Shown one piece after another: positions 8,594 to 19,977 of a DNA stretch of 64,000 nucleotides. The notes beneath the pieces are model-generated. The model saw only the letters and a program-made list of their open reading frames with translations. It did not search any database and had not been told where the DNA came from. The stretch comes from Burkholderiales bacterium (lineage in GTDB: Bacteria > Pseudomonadota > Gammaproteobacteria > Burkholderiales > Burkholderiaceae_D), in contig JACPWS010000046.1 of NCBI GenBank assembly GCA_016196925.1, positions 21,376 to 85,375 on the forward strand, in the 5' to 3' direction. The stretch's first letter is position 1, and each line of letters begins with the position of its first letter. The translations under genes and the position numbers were made by a program.

Positions 8594-9997
8594 ATGCTTA
8601 AGACGCTTTACGACAAACTGTGGGAATCCCATGTAGTGCACGCAGAAGAGGATGGCACCGCCATCCTGTACATAGACCGTCATTTGCTGCACGAAGTGAC
8701 CAGCCCGCAAGCGTTTGAAGGTTTGAAACTGGCAGGGCGCCAACCGTGGCGTCGCGCGGCCAATCTGATGGTGGCCGACCACAACGTGCCGACCACCAAG
8801 CGCAGCAACGGCATCGAAGATCCGGTATCGCGTTTGCAGGTAGAGACGCTGGATGCGAATGCCAGGCAATTCGGCCTGACTTATTTCAGCATGGCCGACA
8901 AGCGCCAGGGTATCGTGCACGTGATCGGGCCGGAACAAGGCGCGACCCTGCCCGGCATGACCGTGGTGTGCGGCGATTCGCATACCTCCACCCATGGCGC
9001 TTTCGGCTGCCTGGCGCACGGCATAGGCACTTCCGAAGTCGAGCACGTGCTGGCCACCCAGACCCTGATCGCAAAAAAATCCAAGTCCATGCTGGTACAG
9101 GTCGACGGCGCTTTGCCGCCCGGCGTCACCGCCAAGGACATCGTACTGGCCATCATAGGCAAGATAGGTACGGCCGGCGGCACCGGTTATGCGATAGAAT
9201 TCGCCGGCTCCGCCATCCGCAGTCTGTCGATGGAAGGCCGCATGACGGTCTGTAATATGGCGATCGAAGCCGGTGCGCGCGCCGGCATGGTGGCGGTCGA
9301 TCAGACCACGATAGATTACGTCAAGGGCCGCCCTTATTCGCCGGTCGGGCCGCAGTGGGACCGGGCCGTCGATTACTGGCGCTCCTTGCATACCGATGCC
9401 GGCGCTAAATTCGACCTGGTCGTCACGCTGAACGCCGCCGAGCTCAAGCCGCAAGTCACCTGGGGCACGTCGCCGGAGATGGTGGTGGCGATCGATAGCC
9501 GGGTACCCGATCCCGATCAGGAAAAAGATGCCGTCAAACGCGACGCCATGGAAAAAGCGCTGGCTTATATGGCCTTGACGCCGAATACCGCGATGACCGA
9601 TATCCGCATCGACAAGGTCTTCATCGGCTCTTGTACCAATTCACGCATCGAGGATTTGCGCGCGGCCGCAGCCGTGGTGCGCGGCAGATTCCGCGCCTCC
9701 AACGTCAAGCTGGCCATGGTGGTGCCGGGCTCCGGACTGGTCAAGGTTCAGGCCGAACGCGAGGGCCTGGACCAAATTTTCCGCGACGCCGGTTTTGAAT
9801 GGCGCGAACCGGGTTGCTCCATGTGTCTGGCCATGAATGCCGACCGCCTGGAACCGGGCGAGCGTTGCGCCTCCACTTCCAATCGCAATTTTGAAGGCCG
9901 TCAGGGGCAGGGTGGCCGCACCCATCTGGTCTCGCCAGCGATGGCCGCTGCGGCCGGCATCGCCGGTCATTTCGTTGATGTCCGCGTTTTGCGCTAA
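8594..9997 (+). CDS. leuC: 3-isopropylmalate dehydratase large subunit
   Basis: A 467-residue aconitase-family subunit that binds the [4Fe-4S] cluster and, with LeuD, isomerises 2- to 3-isopropylmalate in leucine synthesis. Visible signatures are [19 protein letters not shown] (near 132-150), the cluster cysteines in [12 protein letters not shown] (near 345-356) and in [11 protein letters not shown] (near 405-415), and the C-terminal NRNFEGRQG. Length is normal. First gene of the leuC-entericidin-leuD-leuB series; the next start lies 16 bp downstream. Confidence 0.98.
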   Translation: MLKTLYDKLWESHVVHAEEDGTAILYIDRHLLHEVTSPQAFEGLKLAGRQPWRRAANLMVADHNVPTTKRSNGIEDPVSRLQVETLDANARQFGLTYFSMADKRQGIVHVIGPEQGATLPGMTVVCGDSHTSTHGAFGCLAHGIGTSEVEHVLATQTLIAKKSKSMLVQVDGALPPGVTAKDIVLAIIGKIGTAGGTGYAIEFAGSAIRSLSMEGRMTVCNMAIEAGARAGMVAVDQTTIDYVKGRPYSPVGPQWDRAVDYWRSLHTDAGAKFDLVVTLNAAELKPQVTWGTSPEMVVAIDSRVPDPDQEKDAVKRDAMEKALAYMALTPNTAMTDIRIDKVFIGSCTNSRIEDLRAAAAVVRGRFRASNVKLAMVVPGSGLVKVQAEREGLDQIFRDAGFEWREPGCSMCLAMNADRLEPGERCASTSNRNFEGRQGQGGRTHLVSPAMAAAAGIAGHFVDVRVLR

Positions 9998-10013
9998 ATT
10001 ATTAGGAATTGAC

Positions 10014-10136
10014 ATGAAAAAATTATTCACTCTCGTAGTTTGCGTCATGGTTTTGGCAGGCTGCAATACCGTTCAAGGCTTTGGCAAAGACGTCAAAAAA
10101 GCCGGCGAATCGCTCGAAGGCGCGGCTAAGAAGTAA
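10014..10136 (+). CDS. Entericidin-like small lipoprotein
   Basis: A 40-residue peptide with a lipoprotein signal: KK, a hydrophobic core and the lipobox VLAGC, so Cys 15 or so should be lipidated after cleavage by signal peptidase II. The mature part ([19 protein letters not shown]) is the amphipathic Lys/Gly sequence of EcnA/EcnB entericidins. AGGA precedes the ATG by six bases. It lies between leuC and leuD with spacings of 16 and 2 bp, so it is co-transcribed with leucine genes. Role unknown; in enterobacteria the related pair is linked to stationary-phase lysis. Confidence 0.88.
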   Translation: MKKLFTLVVCVMVLAGCNTVQGFGKDVKKAGESLEGAAKK

Positions 10137-10138
10137 TC

Positions 10139-10786
10139 ATGGAAAAATTCACTGTACTCGATGGTTTGGTGGCGCCCATGGATAGGGCGAATGTGGACAC
10201 CGATGCCATCATTCCCAAGCAATTCCTGAAGTCGATACAACGCACCGGTTTCGGCCCGAATCTGTTCGACGAATGGCGTTATCTCGATCATGGCGAGCCC
10301 GGCATGGACAATAGCAAGCGCCCGCTGAACCCGGATTTCGTGCTGAATCAGGCGCGTTATCAGGGCGCGTCGATCTTGCTGGCGCGTAAAAATTTCGGCT
10401 GCGGCTCGTCGCGCGAGCATGCGCCATGGGCGCTCGATCAATACGGCTTCCGGGCCGTGATTGCGCCGAGCTTCGCCGATATTTTCTTCAATAACTGTTA
10501 CAAAAATGGTTTGCTGCCCATCGTCTTGACTGAGGCGCAGGTCGACCATCTGTTTAATGAAGTCAAGGCTTTCCCCGGTTTTCGCCTGAACGTCGATCTG
10601 GCGCAGCAAGTGGTGACGACCAGCAATGGCAGCGCCAGCTATCCGTTTGAGATCGATGCCTTCCGCAAATACTGTTTGCTGAACGGGTTGGACGATATCG
10701 GTTTGACCTTGCGTCAGGCCGACAAGATACGCGCTTTCGAAGAGCGCCATCTCGCCGCGCAACCGTGGCTGGCGAATACCATTTAA
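10139..10786 (+). CDS. leuD: 3-isopropylmalate dehydratase small subunit
   Basis: A 215-residue swivel-domain subunit that completes the isopropylmalate isomerase with LeuC. Signatures: [20 protein letters not shown] near residues 12-31 and [15 protein letters not shown] near 84-98, both characteristic of LeuD. Length is normal. The ATG starts 2 bp after the entericidin stop, indicating translational coupling, and leuB begins 18 bp after its end. Confidence 0.98.
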   Translation: MEKFTVLDGLVAPMDRANVDTDAIIPKQFLKSIQRTGFGPNLFDEWRYLDHGEPGMDNSKRPLNPDFVLNQARYQGASILLARKNFGCGSSREHAPWALDQYGFRAVIAPSFADIFFNNCYKNGLLPIVLTEAQVDHLFNEVKAFPGFRLNVDLAQQVVTTSNGSASYPFEIDAFRKYCLLNGLDDIGLTLRQADKIRAFEERHLAAQPWLANTI

Positions 10787-10804
10787 CCTGAATCCTGAAG
10801 ATAC

Positions 10805-11875
10805 ATGAAAATCGCAATCCTGCCGGGCGACGGCATAGGCCCGGAAATCGTAGCGCAGGCAGTCAAGGTGCTGAATGCCCTGGGCGAAACCTTTGAGATG
10901 GAGATGGCGCCGGTCGGCGGCGCCGGTTACGAAGCGCACGGTCATCCTTTGCCGGAAGCCACGCTGAAACTGGCGCTCGATGCCGACGCGGTGTTGTTCG
11001 GTGCGGTCGGCGACTGGAAATACGACACGCTGGAGCGCGCCTTGCGTCCTGAGCAGGCGATCCTCGGTTTGCGCAAGAGCCTGAACCTGTTCGCTAATCT
11101 GCGCCCGGCGATCCTGTATCCGGAACTGGCCGGCGCCTCGACGCTGAAGCCGGAAGTGGTGTCCGGCCTGGATATCCTGATCGTTCGCGAACTGACCGGC
11201 GATATTTACTTCGGCCAGCCGCGTGGCGTGCGAGTGTGCCCGGACGGTCCGTTCAAGGGCGAGCGCGAGGGTTACGATACCATGCGCTATGCGGAAACTG
11301 AAATCCGCCGCATCGCCCATGTCGCGTTCCAGGCGGCGCGCAAACGCGGCAAGCGCCTGACCAGCGTCGATAAGGCGAATGTGCTGGAGACTTTTCAGTT
11401 CTGGAAAGATATCGTGACCGACGTGCATCAGGAATACCCGGATGTCGCGCTCGACCACATGTATGTCGATAACGCCGCCATGCAACTGGTGCGCGCCCCG
11501 AAAAAATTCGATGTGATCGTCACCGGCAACATGTTCGGCGATATTTTGTCCGATGCGGCGGCTATGCTGACCGGTTCTATCGGCATGTTGCCTTCGGCTT
11601 CGCTGGATGCGAACAATAAGGGCTTGTACGAACCTTCGCACGGTTCGGCGCCCGATATCGCGGGCAAGGGCATCGCCAATCCGCTGGCGACCATCTTGTC
11701 GGCAGCGATGATGCTGCGCTATTCGCTGGACAAGGCCGAGCAGGCCGATCGCATAGAAAGCGCAGTTAAAAAAGTGCTGGCGCAAGGTTTGCGCACACCG
11801 GATATTTACGAGGCGGGCACGACCAAAGTCGGCACCGCGGAAATGGGGCAGGCAGTGCTTAATGCGTTGCTGTAG
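10805..11875 (+). CDS. leuB: 3-isopropylmalate dehydrogenase
   Basis: A 356-residue NAD-dependent decarboxylating dehydrogenase, third enzyme of leucine synthesis. Typical features: [11 protein letters not shown] at the N-terminus, the substrate-binding [14 protein letters not shown] near 135-148, the catalytic DKANVLE region near 188-194 and the metal/NAD region [15 protein letters not shown] plus [14 protein letters not shown] near 278-291. Length is normal for LeuB. Last gene of the leucine run; asd follows after 56 bp. Confidence 0.98.
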   Translation: MKIAILPGDGIGPEIVAQAVKVLNALGETFEMEMAPVGGAGYEAHGHPLPEATLKLALDADAVLFGAVGDWKYDTLERALRPEQAILGLRKSLNLFANLRPAILYPELAGASTLKPEVVSGLDILIVRELTGDIYFGQPRGVRVCPDGPFKGEREGYDTMRYAETEIRRIAHVAFQAARKRGKRLTSVDKANVLETFQFWKDIVTDVHQEYPDVALDHMYVDNAAMQLVRAPKKFDVIVTGNMFGDILSDAAAMLTGSIGMLPSASLDANNKGLYEPSHGSAPDIAGKGIANPLATILSAAMMLRYSLDKAEQADRIESAVKKVLAQGLRTPDIYEAGTTKVGTAEMGQAVLNALL

Positions 11876-11931
11876 TCGTTTGATTATTTGTTAGTATCAG
11901 GCAGGCGTGTCCTGCCAATATTGAGGGAAAA

Positions 11932-13062
11932 ATGATGAAGCTGGTTGGTCTGGTAGGTTGGCGTGGGATGGTCGGTTCGGTCCTGATGCAGCGCATGCAG
12001 GAAGAGGGTGATTTCGCTCATATCGAGCCGGTATTTTTTTCAACTTCGAATACAGGCGGCGCCGCCCCTGCGATGGCGAAGAATGAAAAAACCTTGCAAG
12101 ATGCAAGCAATATCGATGCGCTCAAAAAGTGCGAAATTATTATTACCTGTCAGGGCGGCGATTACACCGGCGAGGTGTTCCCGAAATTGCGCGCAGCCGG
12201 CTGGAATGGACACTGGATCGATGCGGCATCCAGTTTGCGCATGAATGAAGATGCCGTGATCGTGCTCGATCCGGTCAATCTGCCGGTGATCAAGGATGCG
12301 CTGGCAAACGGCCAGAAAAACTGGATAGGCGGCAATTGCACGGTCAGTTGCATGTTGATGGGCGTAGGCGCCTTGTACAAGGCCGGCCTGGTCGAGTGGA
12401 TGAGTACCCAGACTTACCAGGCGGCATCCGGCGGCGGCGCGCAACATATGCGTGAATTGCTGACGCAATACGGCAGCTTGCATGCAGAAGTGAAAGATCT
12501 GTTGGGCGATCCTAAGAGCGCCATCCTGGAAATCGATAGAAAAGTTATCGCCAAACAGCGTTCTCTGTCCGATGCAGAGACCGCCAACTTCGGCGTGCCG
12601 CTCGGCGGCTCGCTGATACCCTGGATAGACAAGGATCTCGGCGATGGCATGTCGAAAGAAGAATGGAAGGGCATGGCCGAAACCAACAAGATACTCGGCC
12701 AGGGCGCAGGCTATGGCACTGCCGCAGTGCCGGTCGACGGTTTCTGCGTGCGGGTCGGCGCCATGCGCTGCCACAGTCAGGCGCTGACCTTCAAGTTGAA
12801 AAAGGATGTGCCGGTAGCGGACATCGAAGCCATGATCGCAACGGATAACGAGTGGGTCAAGGTGGTGCCGAATACGCGCGCAGCCACTGTGCGCGATCTG
12901 ACACCGGTCGCCGTCACCGGCACCATGACGATCCCTGTCGGGCGCATCCGCAAGCTGGCGATGGGGCCCGAGTATGTCGGTGCGTTCACCGTAGGCGATC
13001 AGTTGCTGTGGGGTGCTGCCGAGCCTTTGCGTCGCATGCTGCGTATCTTGATAGACGGCTGA
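11932..13062 (+). CDS. asd: Aspartate-semialdehyde dehydrogenase
   Basis: A 376-residue enzyme of the proteobacterial Asd class that reduces aspartyl phosphate to the semialdehyde for lysine, threonine, methionine and diaminopimelate. It starts with the NADP-binding [18 protein letters not shown], has the catalytic Cys in [12 protein letters not shown] (near residue 135) and the substrate-binding [13 protein letters not shown] (near 271-283). Length fits. GGGAAAA lies before a double ATG (11932 and 11935), and either could start translation. A strong terminator follows. Confidence 0.97.
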   Translation: MMKLVGLVGWRGMVGSVLMQRMQEEGDFAHIEPVFFSTSNTGGAAPAMAKNEKTLQDASNIDALKKCEIIITCQGGDYTGEVFPKLRAAGWNGHWIDAASSLRMNEDAVIVLDPVNLPVIKDALANGQKNWIGGNCTVSCMLMGVGALYKAGLVEWMSTQTYQAASGGGAQHMRELLTQYGSLHAEVKDLLGDPKSAILEIDRKVIAKQRSLSDAETANFGVPLGGSLIPWIDKDLGDGMSKEEWKGMAETNKILGQGAGYGTAAVPVDGFCVRVGAMRCHSQALTFKLKKDVPVADIEAMIATDNEWVKVVPNTRAATVRDLTPVAVTGTMTIPVGRIRKLAMGPEYVGAFTVGDQLLWGAAEPLRRMLRILIDG

Positions 13063-13100
13063 TTGCTGGTTTAGCGAAGCTAAAGCGGCATGAAAAGCGA

Positions 13101-13130
13101 AAAAAGGGAGTGTGCGGCACTCCCTTTTTT
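13101..13130 (+). terminator. Rho-independent terminator after asd
   Basis: GGGAGTG (13106-13112) pairs with CACTCCC (13118-13124) around TGCGG; a run of A before and T after extends the stem and supplies the U tract. It closes the leuCDB-asd stretch about 40 bp past asd. Confidence 0.93.
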
Positions 13131-13367
13131 CATTTCTGTTACAGAAAGGAGACTATTCTGCCGTTCAAGTGGATTTCCACTTGTCAAATAGCAATAACAT
13201 TTATACGCTATTGTCACAAACAGTCGCTCTTGATGTATTTACCATAATTGCAAATAGGGTTAAGCTTGCATGGCTAAGTTTGTAATGTTATCTTGAAACA
13301 ATAAAAATGCTTCGCTCGGCAATGTGATAAGCGTCTCCCAGCGGACTTTGTTCGCCAAATTCCCAAT
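13131..13367 (+). other. Upstream region of fimV
   Basis: An AT-rich gap without a gene. It contains a weak inverted repeat (AATAGC / GCTATT between about 13185 and 13215) and presumably the fimV promoter, which I could not place with confidence. Confidence 0.4.
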
Positions 13368-16184
13368 ATGTCTGACAAAATGCATAACCATAAAAGTTCG
13401 TCTATGATCTCCCTGGGACGCAAGGCGTTGAGCGCAGCAGTGGCTTCGTCCTTGCTGTTAATGTCTAGTGCGCATGCAACCGGTTTGGGGCGTCTTACAG
13501 TCTTATCCTCGCTCGGGCAACCGCTGCGCGCCGAGATAGAACTGACTTCGCCGAGTAAGGAGGAAGTCAGTTCTCTGGTTCCCAGGCTCGCTTCGGTCGA
13601 GGCTTTCCGCCAGGCGAATATCGACTTCAATTCCGCCTTGCTGTCGCTGCGGTTTTCGGTTGAGCAACGCGGTGCGGGCTACGTCATCCGTATCAGTTCT
13701 AGCCAGTCAATTAACGAACCTTTCGTTGACTTGTTGCTGGAGTTGAATTCTTCCAATGGCAAGCTGCTGCGTGAATACACCTTCTTGCTTGATCCTGCCG
13801 AGTTGCGCAATAGCCAGTCGCCGCAGGTGGCAAACCCGGTGAGTGTTGCGGGGCAGCCACAAGGGCCAGTCGCCGCAGCAACTGCGTCACGTCCTGCCCC
13901 GGTGGCCGGTGCCGTTCCTTCTGCAGGCAGAAGCGGGTCAAAAGTATCAGAAGTTAAGCGGGAAGCCGGAGCTGCTGGCGACTATCAGGTAAAGGCCGGC
14001 GACACGCTGAGTAAAATCGCGGGCAATTACAGGTCGGAAGGGGTGTCTCTGGATCAAATGCTGGTCAGTTTATATCGGGCCAATCCTCGCGCTTTTGTCG
14101 GCAATAATATGAACCGCCTCAAGTCGGGTCAGATTTTGACGGTACCCGATGCGGAATCCGTGCGCGCCAATAGCGGCAGTAATGGGCAGGCGCACTCGGT
14201 CGTGATGGCGCATGCAGCCGATTTCAACGCTTACCGCAATAAGCTCGCAGGGCAGGTGGCGGCGGCGCCGGCAGAAAAAGTCGTCGCCGGCAAGCAAACC
14301 GCCGGCGGTACGATCACGGCAAAAGTCAAGGAAGTGCCGACCGCGACTAGCGAATCGCCTGATAAGTTGAAATTATCCAAGGTGGCGCCAGCCGCCTCAG
14401 CTAAAGGCGCGACCGGAAAAGCGGCAAGCGAAGAAGATAAACTGGCAAAAGAGAAGGCCGTTGCCGATGCCAATGCGCGCGTCAAAGAGCTGGAAAAAAA
14501 TGTCGGCGATTTGCAAAAATTGCTGGAAGTGAAGAATAAGGATCTGGCTGCCAAGCAGGCTGAAGTCAGCGCAAAAGAACAAAAAAAACCGGCAGAGACT
14601 AAGATCGCGTCCGGCGATAAGGCGTCGGCTGCCGCGGTGACGGTGCTGCCTGCTTCGTCTGCGCCGGCGCAGGTCGCGGTAGCGCCTGTTACTGCCTCGG
14701 CGGCGAGCGCGCCTGCTTCTGCGCCGGTTAAGCCGGTAGCGAAGCGCAAGCCTGTAGCCCCGCCGCCACCTCCGCCTGAGCCGGGTTTCTTTGATAGTTT
14801 GATGGATAACCCTTTACTGTTGCCTGGCGTTGCTATCCTGGCTTTGTTGGGCGGTTATGGCATATTTGCCAGCCGTCGCAAAAAAAAGCAGCAGCAATTT
14901 GAAGATAGTATTTTGACCGGTTCCAGCATGAAGGCGAACTCCATGTTCGGCTCTACCGGCGGACAGAGTGTGGACACCAACAACAGCGTATTCAACTCTA
15001 ATTTTGCCCCTTCGGCCAGTCAACTGGATGCGAATGAAGTCGATCCGGTTGCCGAGGCAGATGTTTATATCGCTTACGGTCGCGATTCGCAGGCCGAAGA
15101 AATATTAAAAGAAGCGCTGAGAACGCAACCGGATCGGCATGCCGTCAGGGTTAAGTTGTTGGAAATTTATTTCGCCCGTAAAGATGTAAAAATGTTTGAA
15201 CGCCTCGCCAGCGAGTTGTACGGCATGACGAGCGGCGAGGGTGAGGAATGGGGGCAGGCTGCGTCCATGGGTATCGCGCTTGAGCCTGGCAATCCTTTGT
15301 ATGCGGGCGGGAAAGCGAAGCCTGAAGCGGCAGCGGCATCTGGATTAGGTTCGGGTACGCAATCGCTGGAAGATCTTGATCCTGATGCCTTGCTCGCCAA
15401 CTCTTTGTCGCAAGATATGCTTGAGTCTATTAGCATTATCGATACCGCCGCCAAGGATAAAGACCGCGCCGAGATTGTTGCGGCGCCAGTTGGAGCAGAG
15501 CCTGAAGCGCCGGATGCCGCCATGTTGGATTTTGATTTGGATATCCCAAGTGCGATCGAGCCTGAGGTGCCTAAGATACCGGAGCCGGTTATAAAAGCCC
15601 CGGTGGTCGAAGAGATTAGCGGCAGCCCTGAAGTTGATTTCGGCATCATCGATTTTGATTTTGGTGATAAAGAGCAAAAACCGGTTGAGCATGAGCCTGA
15701 GGTGCGGGCGCCAGAAATTGAGAAGCTGGAGCTTGATCTGGGTACTCTCGAATTTGCTGCGCAGGCAGATGTAAAAGCGGAGGCGCCTCTGGAGCCCTTG
15801 CCGGTTGACTTGGGCGCGAGTGCGAACGAAGAGATTTCCCTGGAGCCGGTAGTTGCCGAAGCTGCCCATGCCGCTGCTGATGTGGCTGAAAATGCTACGC
15901 AAGGCACGGGATTGCCAGAAGTCGCCTCTGCTTTTGAGTTTGATTTGTCAGGCATCGATCTGAATCTTGAGCAAATGGAAGCCGTTAAGTCTGAAGCCGC
16001 GTCCACTGCGGCGGCGGATAGCCCGGTTTATAATGCAGAAATGGCGACCAAGCTCGATCTCGCCGTGGCTTACCATGAGATCGGGGATAAAGAGGGCGCG
16101 CGCGAATTGCTGGATGAGGTATTAAGGGGCGGCACGCCGGAGCAAATAGAAAAAGCGAAGACCATGCTTGCTCAGTTATCCTGA
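13368..16184 (+). CDS. fimV: FimV/HubP-family polar hub protein
   Basis: A 938-residue inner-membrane protein that in relatives organises the cell pole, type IV pili or flagella. Layout: signal sequence (cleavage after SSAHA near residue 37), conserved FimV N-terminal domain beginning GLGRLTVLSSLGQPLRAEIEL, a LysM peptidoglycan-binding domain near 206-260 (YQVKAGDTLSKIAGNYR), an Ala/Lys-rich stretch with a coiled coil near 360-400, a PPPPPPEPG hinge, one transmembrane helix near 484-500, an acidic low-complexity cytoplasmic region, and the C-terminal FimV/TPR motif (LDLAVAYHEIGDKEGARELL). Alternative starts at 13380 and 13404 are possible. Its polar role fits the flagellar and Tad loci in the window. 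Confidence 0.95.
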   Translation: MSDKMHNHKSSSMISLGRKALSAAVASSLLLMSSAHATGLGRLTVLSSLGQPLRAEIELTSPSKEEVSSLVPRLASVEAFRQANIDFNSALLSLRFSVEQRGAGYVIRISSSQSINEPFVDLLLELNSSNGKLLREYTFLLDPAELRNSQSPQVANPVSVAGQPQGPVAAATASRPAPVAGAVPSAGRSGSKVSEVKREAGAAGDYQVKAGDTLSKIAGNYRSEGVSLDQMLVSLYRANPRAFVGNNMNRLKSGQILTVPDAESVRANSGSNGQAHSVVMAHAADFNAYRNKLAGQVAAAPAEKVVAGKQTAGGTITAKVKEVPTATSESPDKLKLSKVAPAASAKGATGKAASEEDKLAKEKAVADANARVKELEKNVGDLQKLLEVKNKDLAAKQAEVSAKEQKKPAETKIASGDKASAAAVTVLPASSAPAQVAVAPVTASAASAPASAPVKPVAKRKPVAPPPPPPEPGFFDSLMDNPLLLPGVAILALLGGYGIFASRRKKKQQQFEDSILTGSSMKANSMFGSTGGQSVDTNNSVFNSNFAPSASQLDANEVDPVAEADVYIAYGRDSQAEEILKEALRTQPDRHAVRVKLLEIYFARKDVKMFERLASELYGMTSGEGEEWGQAASMGIALEPGNPLYAGGKAKPEAAAASGLGSGTQSLEDLDPDALLANSLSQDMLESISIIDTAAKDKDRAEIVAAPVGAEPEAPDAAMLDFDLDIPSAIEPEVPKIPEPVIKAPVVEEISGSPEVDFGIIDFDFGDKEQKPVEHEPEVRAPEIEKLELDLGTLEFAAQADVKAEAPLEPLPVDLGASANEEISLEPVVAEAAHAAADVAENATQGTGLPEVASAFEFDLSGIDLNLEQMEAVKSEAASTAAADSPVYNAEMATKLDLAVAYHEIGDKEGARELLDEVLRGGTPEQIEKAKTMLAQLS

Positions 16185-16202
16185 TTATTTGAACTGAAGT
16201 GA

Positions 16203-16237
16203 TGCGGGCGCAGCGTTTGTTTGCGCCCGTTTTTTAT
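16203..16237 (+). terminator. Rho-independent terminator after fimV
   Basis: GGGCGCA pairs with TGCGCCC around GCGTTTGT and is followed by a T-rich tail. It lies 19 bp past the fimV stop. It covers the TTG at 16221, which argues against that codon as the truA start. Confidence 0.88.
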
Positions 16238-16259
16238 TTATATTTGCAATGGAAATGTG

Positions 16260-17075
16260 GTGAAACGTCTGGTTTTAGGGGTGCAATACGATGGTAGCTG
16301 CTGGCATGGCTGGCAGACTCAACCGTCCGGCGACACGGTGCAGGATGCGCTTGAGCGCGCACTTGCCGCGTTTAGCAATTCAAAAATTACCACTACCTGT
16401 GCCGGACGCACCGACGCCGGTGTGCACGGTATCGAGCAAGTGATACATTTTGATACCGGACTGGAGCGCAGCGCTTATTCCTGGGTGAATGGGGTGAATG
16501 CTTTTTTGCCAGGAACGGTTGCCGTACAATGGGCAAAAGAGCTGATGCTTGATGAAGAATCGGATGATAATTTTCACGCACGATTCAGCGCGCGTGCACG
16601 TACCTATCATTACCTGCTGTACAACAGTAATATCCGTTCCCCGATGTGGCTCGGGCGCGCCGGATGGGTGTTTCGGCCTTTGGATGTGGACAGGATGCGC
16701 GAAGCCGCGGAGCATCTGATTGGCGAGCATGACTTTAGCGTATTTCGCGCGTCGGGGTGTCAAGCCAAATCGCCGCTTAAACATATGTATGGCATACAAA
16801 TCAGGCGTCGCGGGGAAATGATCGTGTTTACTTTGCGCGCCAGCGCATTTTTACATCACATGGTGCGTAATATTGTCGGCTCTTTAATATTCGTCGGTAC
16901 AGGTAAGCGTGACACAGGCTGGATCGCAGAATTGCTGGCGAGCCGGAATCGCAGTCTGGCGGCGCCTACGTTTATGCCCGATGGATTGTACCTGGCAAAA
17001 ATTGATTACGACGATAAATGGGACTTGCCGCAGAAGAATAGCGAGGAAACATTGGGAATGTTGTCTTTTTTATAG
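16260..17075 (+). CDS. truA: tRNA pseudouridine synthase A
   Basis: About 271 residues; isomerises uridines 38-40 in the anticodon arm of tRNAs. The catalytic Asp lies in [15 protein letters not shown], with the expected [10 protein letters not shown] at the N-terminus and [12 protein letters not shown] near the C-terminus. I start at GTG 16260 (GTG 16257 is equally possible), giving the family-typical [13 protein letters not shown] opening; the frame is open back to a TTG at 16221, but that codon sits in the fimV terminator. Confidence 0.95.
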   Translation: MKRLVLGVQYDGSCWHGWQTQPSGDTVQDALERALAAFSNSKITTTCAGRTDAGVHGIEQVIHFDTGLERSAYSWVNGVNAFLPGTVAVQWAKELMLDEESDDNFHARFSARARTYHYLLYNSNIRSPMWLGRAGWVFRPLDVDRMREAAEHLIGEHDFSVFRASGCQAKSPLKHMYGIQIRRRGEMIVFTLRASAFLHHMVRNIVGSLIFVGTGKRDTGWIAELLASRNRSLAAPTFMPDGLYLAKIDYDDKWDLPQKNSEETLGMLSFL

Positions 17076-17159
17076 TCTTACTGCGGCTTCTGCCAGATGA
17101 TTTCTGGGCTTTTCAGGTCGAAATCCGGTAAAATGGCGTTTTGCATAATCCAAACAGAA

Positions 17160-17203
17160 GGCGCTCGCCTGGGGATAATTGCCCAGCTCAGAGCGCTTTT
17201 TTT
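17160..17203 (+). terminator. Terminator between truA and lepA
   Basis: GCGCTC (17161-17166) pairs with GAGCGC (17191-17196), and TGGG with CCCA inside, followed by seven T. It ends the truA transcript about 85 bp past the stop and 44 bp before lepA. Confidence 0.78.
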
Positions 17204-17246
17204 GTAACCGGTATTCGGTTCTCTTTCGCATTCTTTCGTATTTTTA

Positions 17247-19040
17247 ATGAATAACATCCGCAATTTTTCGATTATTGCCCATATTGATCACGGCAAATCC
17301 ACCCTCGCTGACCGCATTATCCAGCTTTGCGGCGGCTTGTCCGACCGTGAGATGGAAGCGCAGGTGCTCGACTCGATGGACATCGAACGTGAGCGCGGCA
17401 TTACCATCAAGGCTCAGACGGCGGCGCTGAATTACAAAGCACGTGATGGGGTGGTATATAACCTCAACCTGATCGATACTCCGGGGCATGTGGACTTTAG
17501 CTATGAAGTGAGCCGTTCCTTGTCAGCTTGCGAGGGCGCGCTGTTGGTGGTGGATGCATCGCAAGGCGTAGAGGCGCAGACCGTTGCTAATTGTTATACG
17601 GCGATTGAGTTGGGCGTGGAGGTGGTGCCGGTCTTGAATAAGATAGATTTACCATCGGCTGACCCAGAAAATGCCTGCTCCGAGATCGAAGAAGTGATCG
17701 GTATTGATGCCAGCGACGCAGTCCACTGCTCGGCCAAGACCGGCCTGGGTGTGCAGGATGTATTGGAGTCCCTGATTGCTAAAGTGCCGCCCCCAAAGGG
17801 CGACGCCACGGCACCGCTGCAAGCCTTGATTATCGATTCCTGGTTCGACAACTATGTCGGGGTAGTCATGCTGGTGCGTATCGTCAACGGCACGTTGCGC
17901 CCGAAAGATAAAATCTTGTTCATGGCGACCGGGGCGCAACATCTGGTTGAGAGCGTGGGCGTGTTTACACCGAAATCTTTGAGCCGGGAAGCACTCTCTG
18001 CGGGGCAGGTAGGTTTCATTATTGCCGGCATTAAGGAGCTGAAGGACGCTAAAGTCGGCGATACTGTCACTATTGCCAATAAGCCCGCGCTCGCACCGTT
18101 GCCGGGATTTAAAGAGGTTCAGCCGCAAGTGTTTGCCGGCTTGTTCCCGGTCGAGGCGAATCAGTACGACGCGTTGCGCGATTCCCTGGAAAAACTCAAG
18201 CTCAACGATGCCGCCCTGATGTATGAGCCTGAAGTGTCGCAGGCCCTGGGCTTCGGCTTCCGGTGTGGCTTCCTAGGTTTGCTGCACATGGAAATCGTGC
18301 AAGAGCGACTCGAGCGCGAATTCGACATGGATTTGATCACGACGGCGCCGACTGTGGTGTATGAAGTGGTGATGGGCGACGGCAGCATCCTGATGGTGGA
18401 TAATCCGTCCAAAATGCCGGAGCCGTCACGGATAGAAGAAATTCGCGAGCCTATCGTCACCGTCAATCTGTACATGCCGCAGGAATATGTGGGCTCTGTT
18501 ATTACGCTTTGCACTCAGAAGCGCGGTGTGCAACTGGATATGAGTTATCACGGCCGACAAGTCAAGCTGACTTATGAAATGCCGATGGCAGAGATAGTGC
18601 TGGATTTCTTTGATCGGCTGAAATCGACTTCGCGCGGTTATGCTTCTATGGATTACGAGTTCAAAGAATATAGGGCCGCCGACGTGGTCAAGGTCGATAT
18701 GCTGATTAACAGCGAAAAAGTGGATGCGCTGGCGATTATCGTACATAGAGCTAACAGCCAGTTCAGGGGGCGCGCAGTGGCGGCCAAGATGCGCGAACTG
18801 ATCCCGCGTCAGATGTTTGACGTAGCGATTCAGGCTGCCATCGGATCGAACATTATCTCGCGTGAGAATGTCAAAGCCTTGCGCAAGAATGTGCTGGCCA
18901 AATGCTACGGTGGCGATATCAGCCGTAAACGTAAATTGCTGGAGAAACAAAAGGCCGGTAAAAAACGCATGAAACAGGTTGGCTCGGTGGAAATTCCGCA
19001 AGAAGCATTTTTGGCGATTTTACAAGTGGATGAGAAATGA
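17247..19040 (+). CDS. lepA: Elongation factor 4 (LepA), ribosomal back-translocase GTPase
   Basis: A 597-residue translational GTPase. The G domain shows [15 protein letters not shown] (P-loop), RGITIKAQ (switch I), [11 protein letters not shown] (G3) and [11 protein letters not shown] (G4); the remainder matches domains II, III, V and the LepA-specific C-terminus ending [11 protein letters not shown]. Full length. First gene of a tightly packed run; its stop overlaps the lepB start by 4 bp (ATGA). Confidence 0.98.
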   Translation: MNNIRNFSIIAHIDHGKSTLADRIIQLCGGLSDREMEAQVLDSMDIERERGITIKAQTAALNYKARDGVVYNLNLIDTPGHVDFSYEVSRSLSACEGALLVVDASQGVEAQTVANCYTAIELGVEVVPVLNKIDLPSADPENACSEIEEVIGIDASDAVHCSAKTGLGVQDVLESLIAKVPPPKGDATAPLQALIIDSWFDNYVGVVMLVRIVNGTLRPKDKILFMATGAQHLVESVGVFTPKSLSREALSAGQVGFIIAGIKELKDAKVGDTVTIANKPALAPLPGFKEVQPQVFAGLFPVEANQYDALRDSLEKLKLNDAALMYEPEVSQALGFGFRCGFLGLLHMEIVQERLEREFDMDLITTAPTVVYEVVMGDGSILMVDNPSKMPEPSRIEEIREPIVTVNLYMPQEYVGSVITLCTQKRGVQLDMSYHGRQVKLTYEMPMAEIVLDFFDRLKSTSRGYASMDYEFKEYRAADVVKVDMLINSEKVDALAIIVHRANSQFRGRAVAAKMRELIPRQMFDVAIQAAIGSNIISRENVKALRKNVLAKCYGGDISRKRKLLEKQKAGKKRMKQVGSVEIPQEAFLAILQVDEK

Positions 19041-19948
19041 GTTTGCAAACAATTTTAGGGAATTTTGCGTTAATTCTGTTTGTCTTGACTATCCTGACCG
19101 GCATCGTCTGGTTTCTTGATGTCTTTGTGCTGGCGAAACAAAGACGCTTGACCGCGGATACGGCTTTGGCTGAGTGGGATGCAAGAGAAAAGAAGCTTTT
19201 GCTGGATGGGATTGAAGTCGATCAACGTGGTAGGGCTCAGCTTGAAGAGCGTTTGCTGAAGCAACCATTATGGATAGAGTACTCGGGTAGCTTCTTCCCG
19301 GTGATCGCTTTGGTGTTTTTTCTGAGATCTTTTCTTTACGAGCCTTTCAAAATCCCATCCAGTTCGATGTTGCCTACCTTGTTGGTCGGGGATTTGATTT
19401 TGGTAAATAAATTCACTTATGGAATACGTTTGCCAATTATCAATAAAAAGGTGATTGAACTGAATCAGCCCCAGCGCGGCGACGTCATGGTATTTAAATA
19501 CCCGGAAGACCCGGCGGTAGACTATATTAAACGTGTAGTCGGTGTGCCAGGTGACAAAATTGTGTATAAAAACAAACGCTTATCAGTCAATGGTAAAGAT
19601 CTTTCCTACCAGGTTTTGCCTGATTTTCTTGATGAAGAACGTTTGAGTTATTTTAGGCAATTCACAGAAAACTTAACTGGCGTCCAACACAACATACTCA
19701 ACGACGACCAGGCTCCGGTATTTGTACGTGATCCGCATAATTTTCCGAAACGCGATATGTGCAACTATGATAATGAAGGGTTTGCCTGCACCGTACCGCA
19801 AGGGCAATACTTCATGATGGGCGATAATCGCGACAATAGTCTCGACAGTCGCTATTGGGGTTTTGTGCCCGATCAGAATATTGTTGGCAAGGCATTTTTC
19901 GTATGGATGAATCTAGGCAATATTAAGCGCATAGGCAGTTTTCATTAA
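19037..19948 (+). CDS. lepB: Signal peptidase I
   Basis: A 303-residue inner-membrane serine protease that removes signal peptides from exported proteins. Two hydrophobic segments near residues 8-30 and 88-105 anchor it. Catalytic Ser is in [14 protein letters not shown] (near residue 111) and the general-base Lys in [11 protein letters not shown]; the C-terminal [17 protein letters not shown] is also conserved. It overlaps lepA by 4 bp, the classic lepA-lepB pair, and is followed by the DUF4845 gene. Confidence 0.97.
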   Translation: MSLQTILGNFALILFVLTILTGIVWFLDVFVLAKQRRLTADTALAEWDAREKKLLLDGIEVDQRGRAQLEERLLKQPLWIEYSGSFFPVIALVFFLRSFLYEPFKIPSSSMLPTLLVGDLILVNKFTYGIRLPIINKKVIELNQPQRGDVMVFKYPEDPAVDYIKRVVGVPGDKIVYKNKRLSVNGKDLSYQVLPDFLDEERLSYFRQFTENLTGVQHNILNDDQAPVFVRDPHNFPKRDMCNYDNEGFACTVPQGQYFMMGDNRDNSLDSRYWGFVPDQNIVGKAFFVWMNLGNIKRIGSFH

Positions 19949-19977
19949 TATTCACGCTATCAGCGGAGCGGCAAATT

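Noticed and set aside
10073..11785. 570-residue open frame on the minus strand opposite leuD and leuB
   Set aside because: It lies fully opposite two clear genes, is rich in His, Arg and Gln as expected of an antisense frame of GC-rich codons, and has no domain.
16221..16259. TTG start of truA at 16221
   Set aside because: The codon lies inside the fimV terminator; a GTG at 16260 gives the conserved N-terminus.
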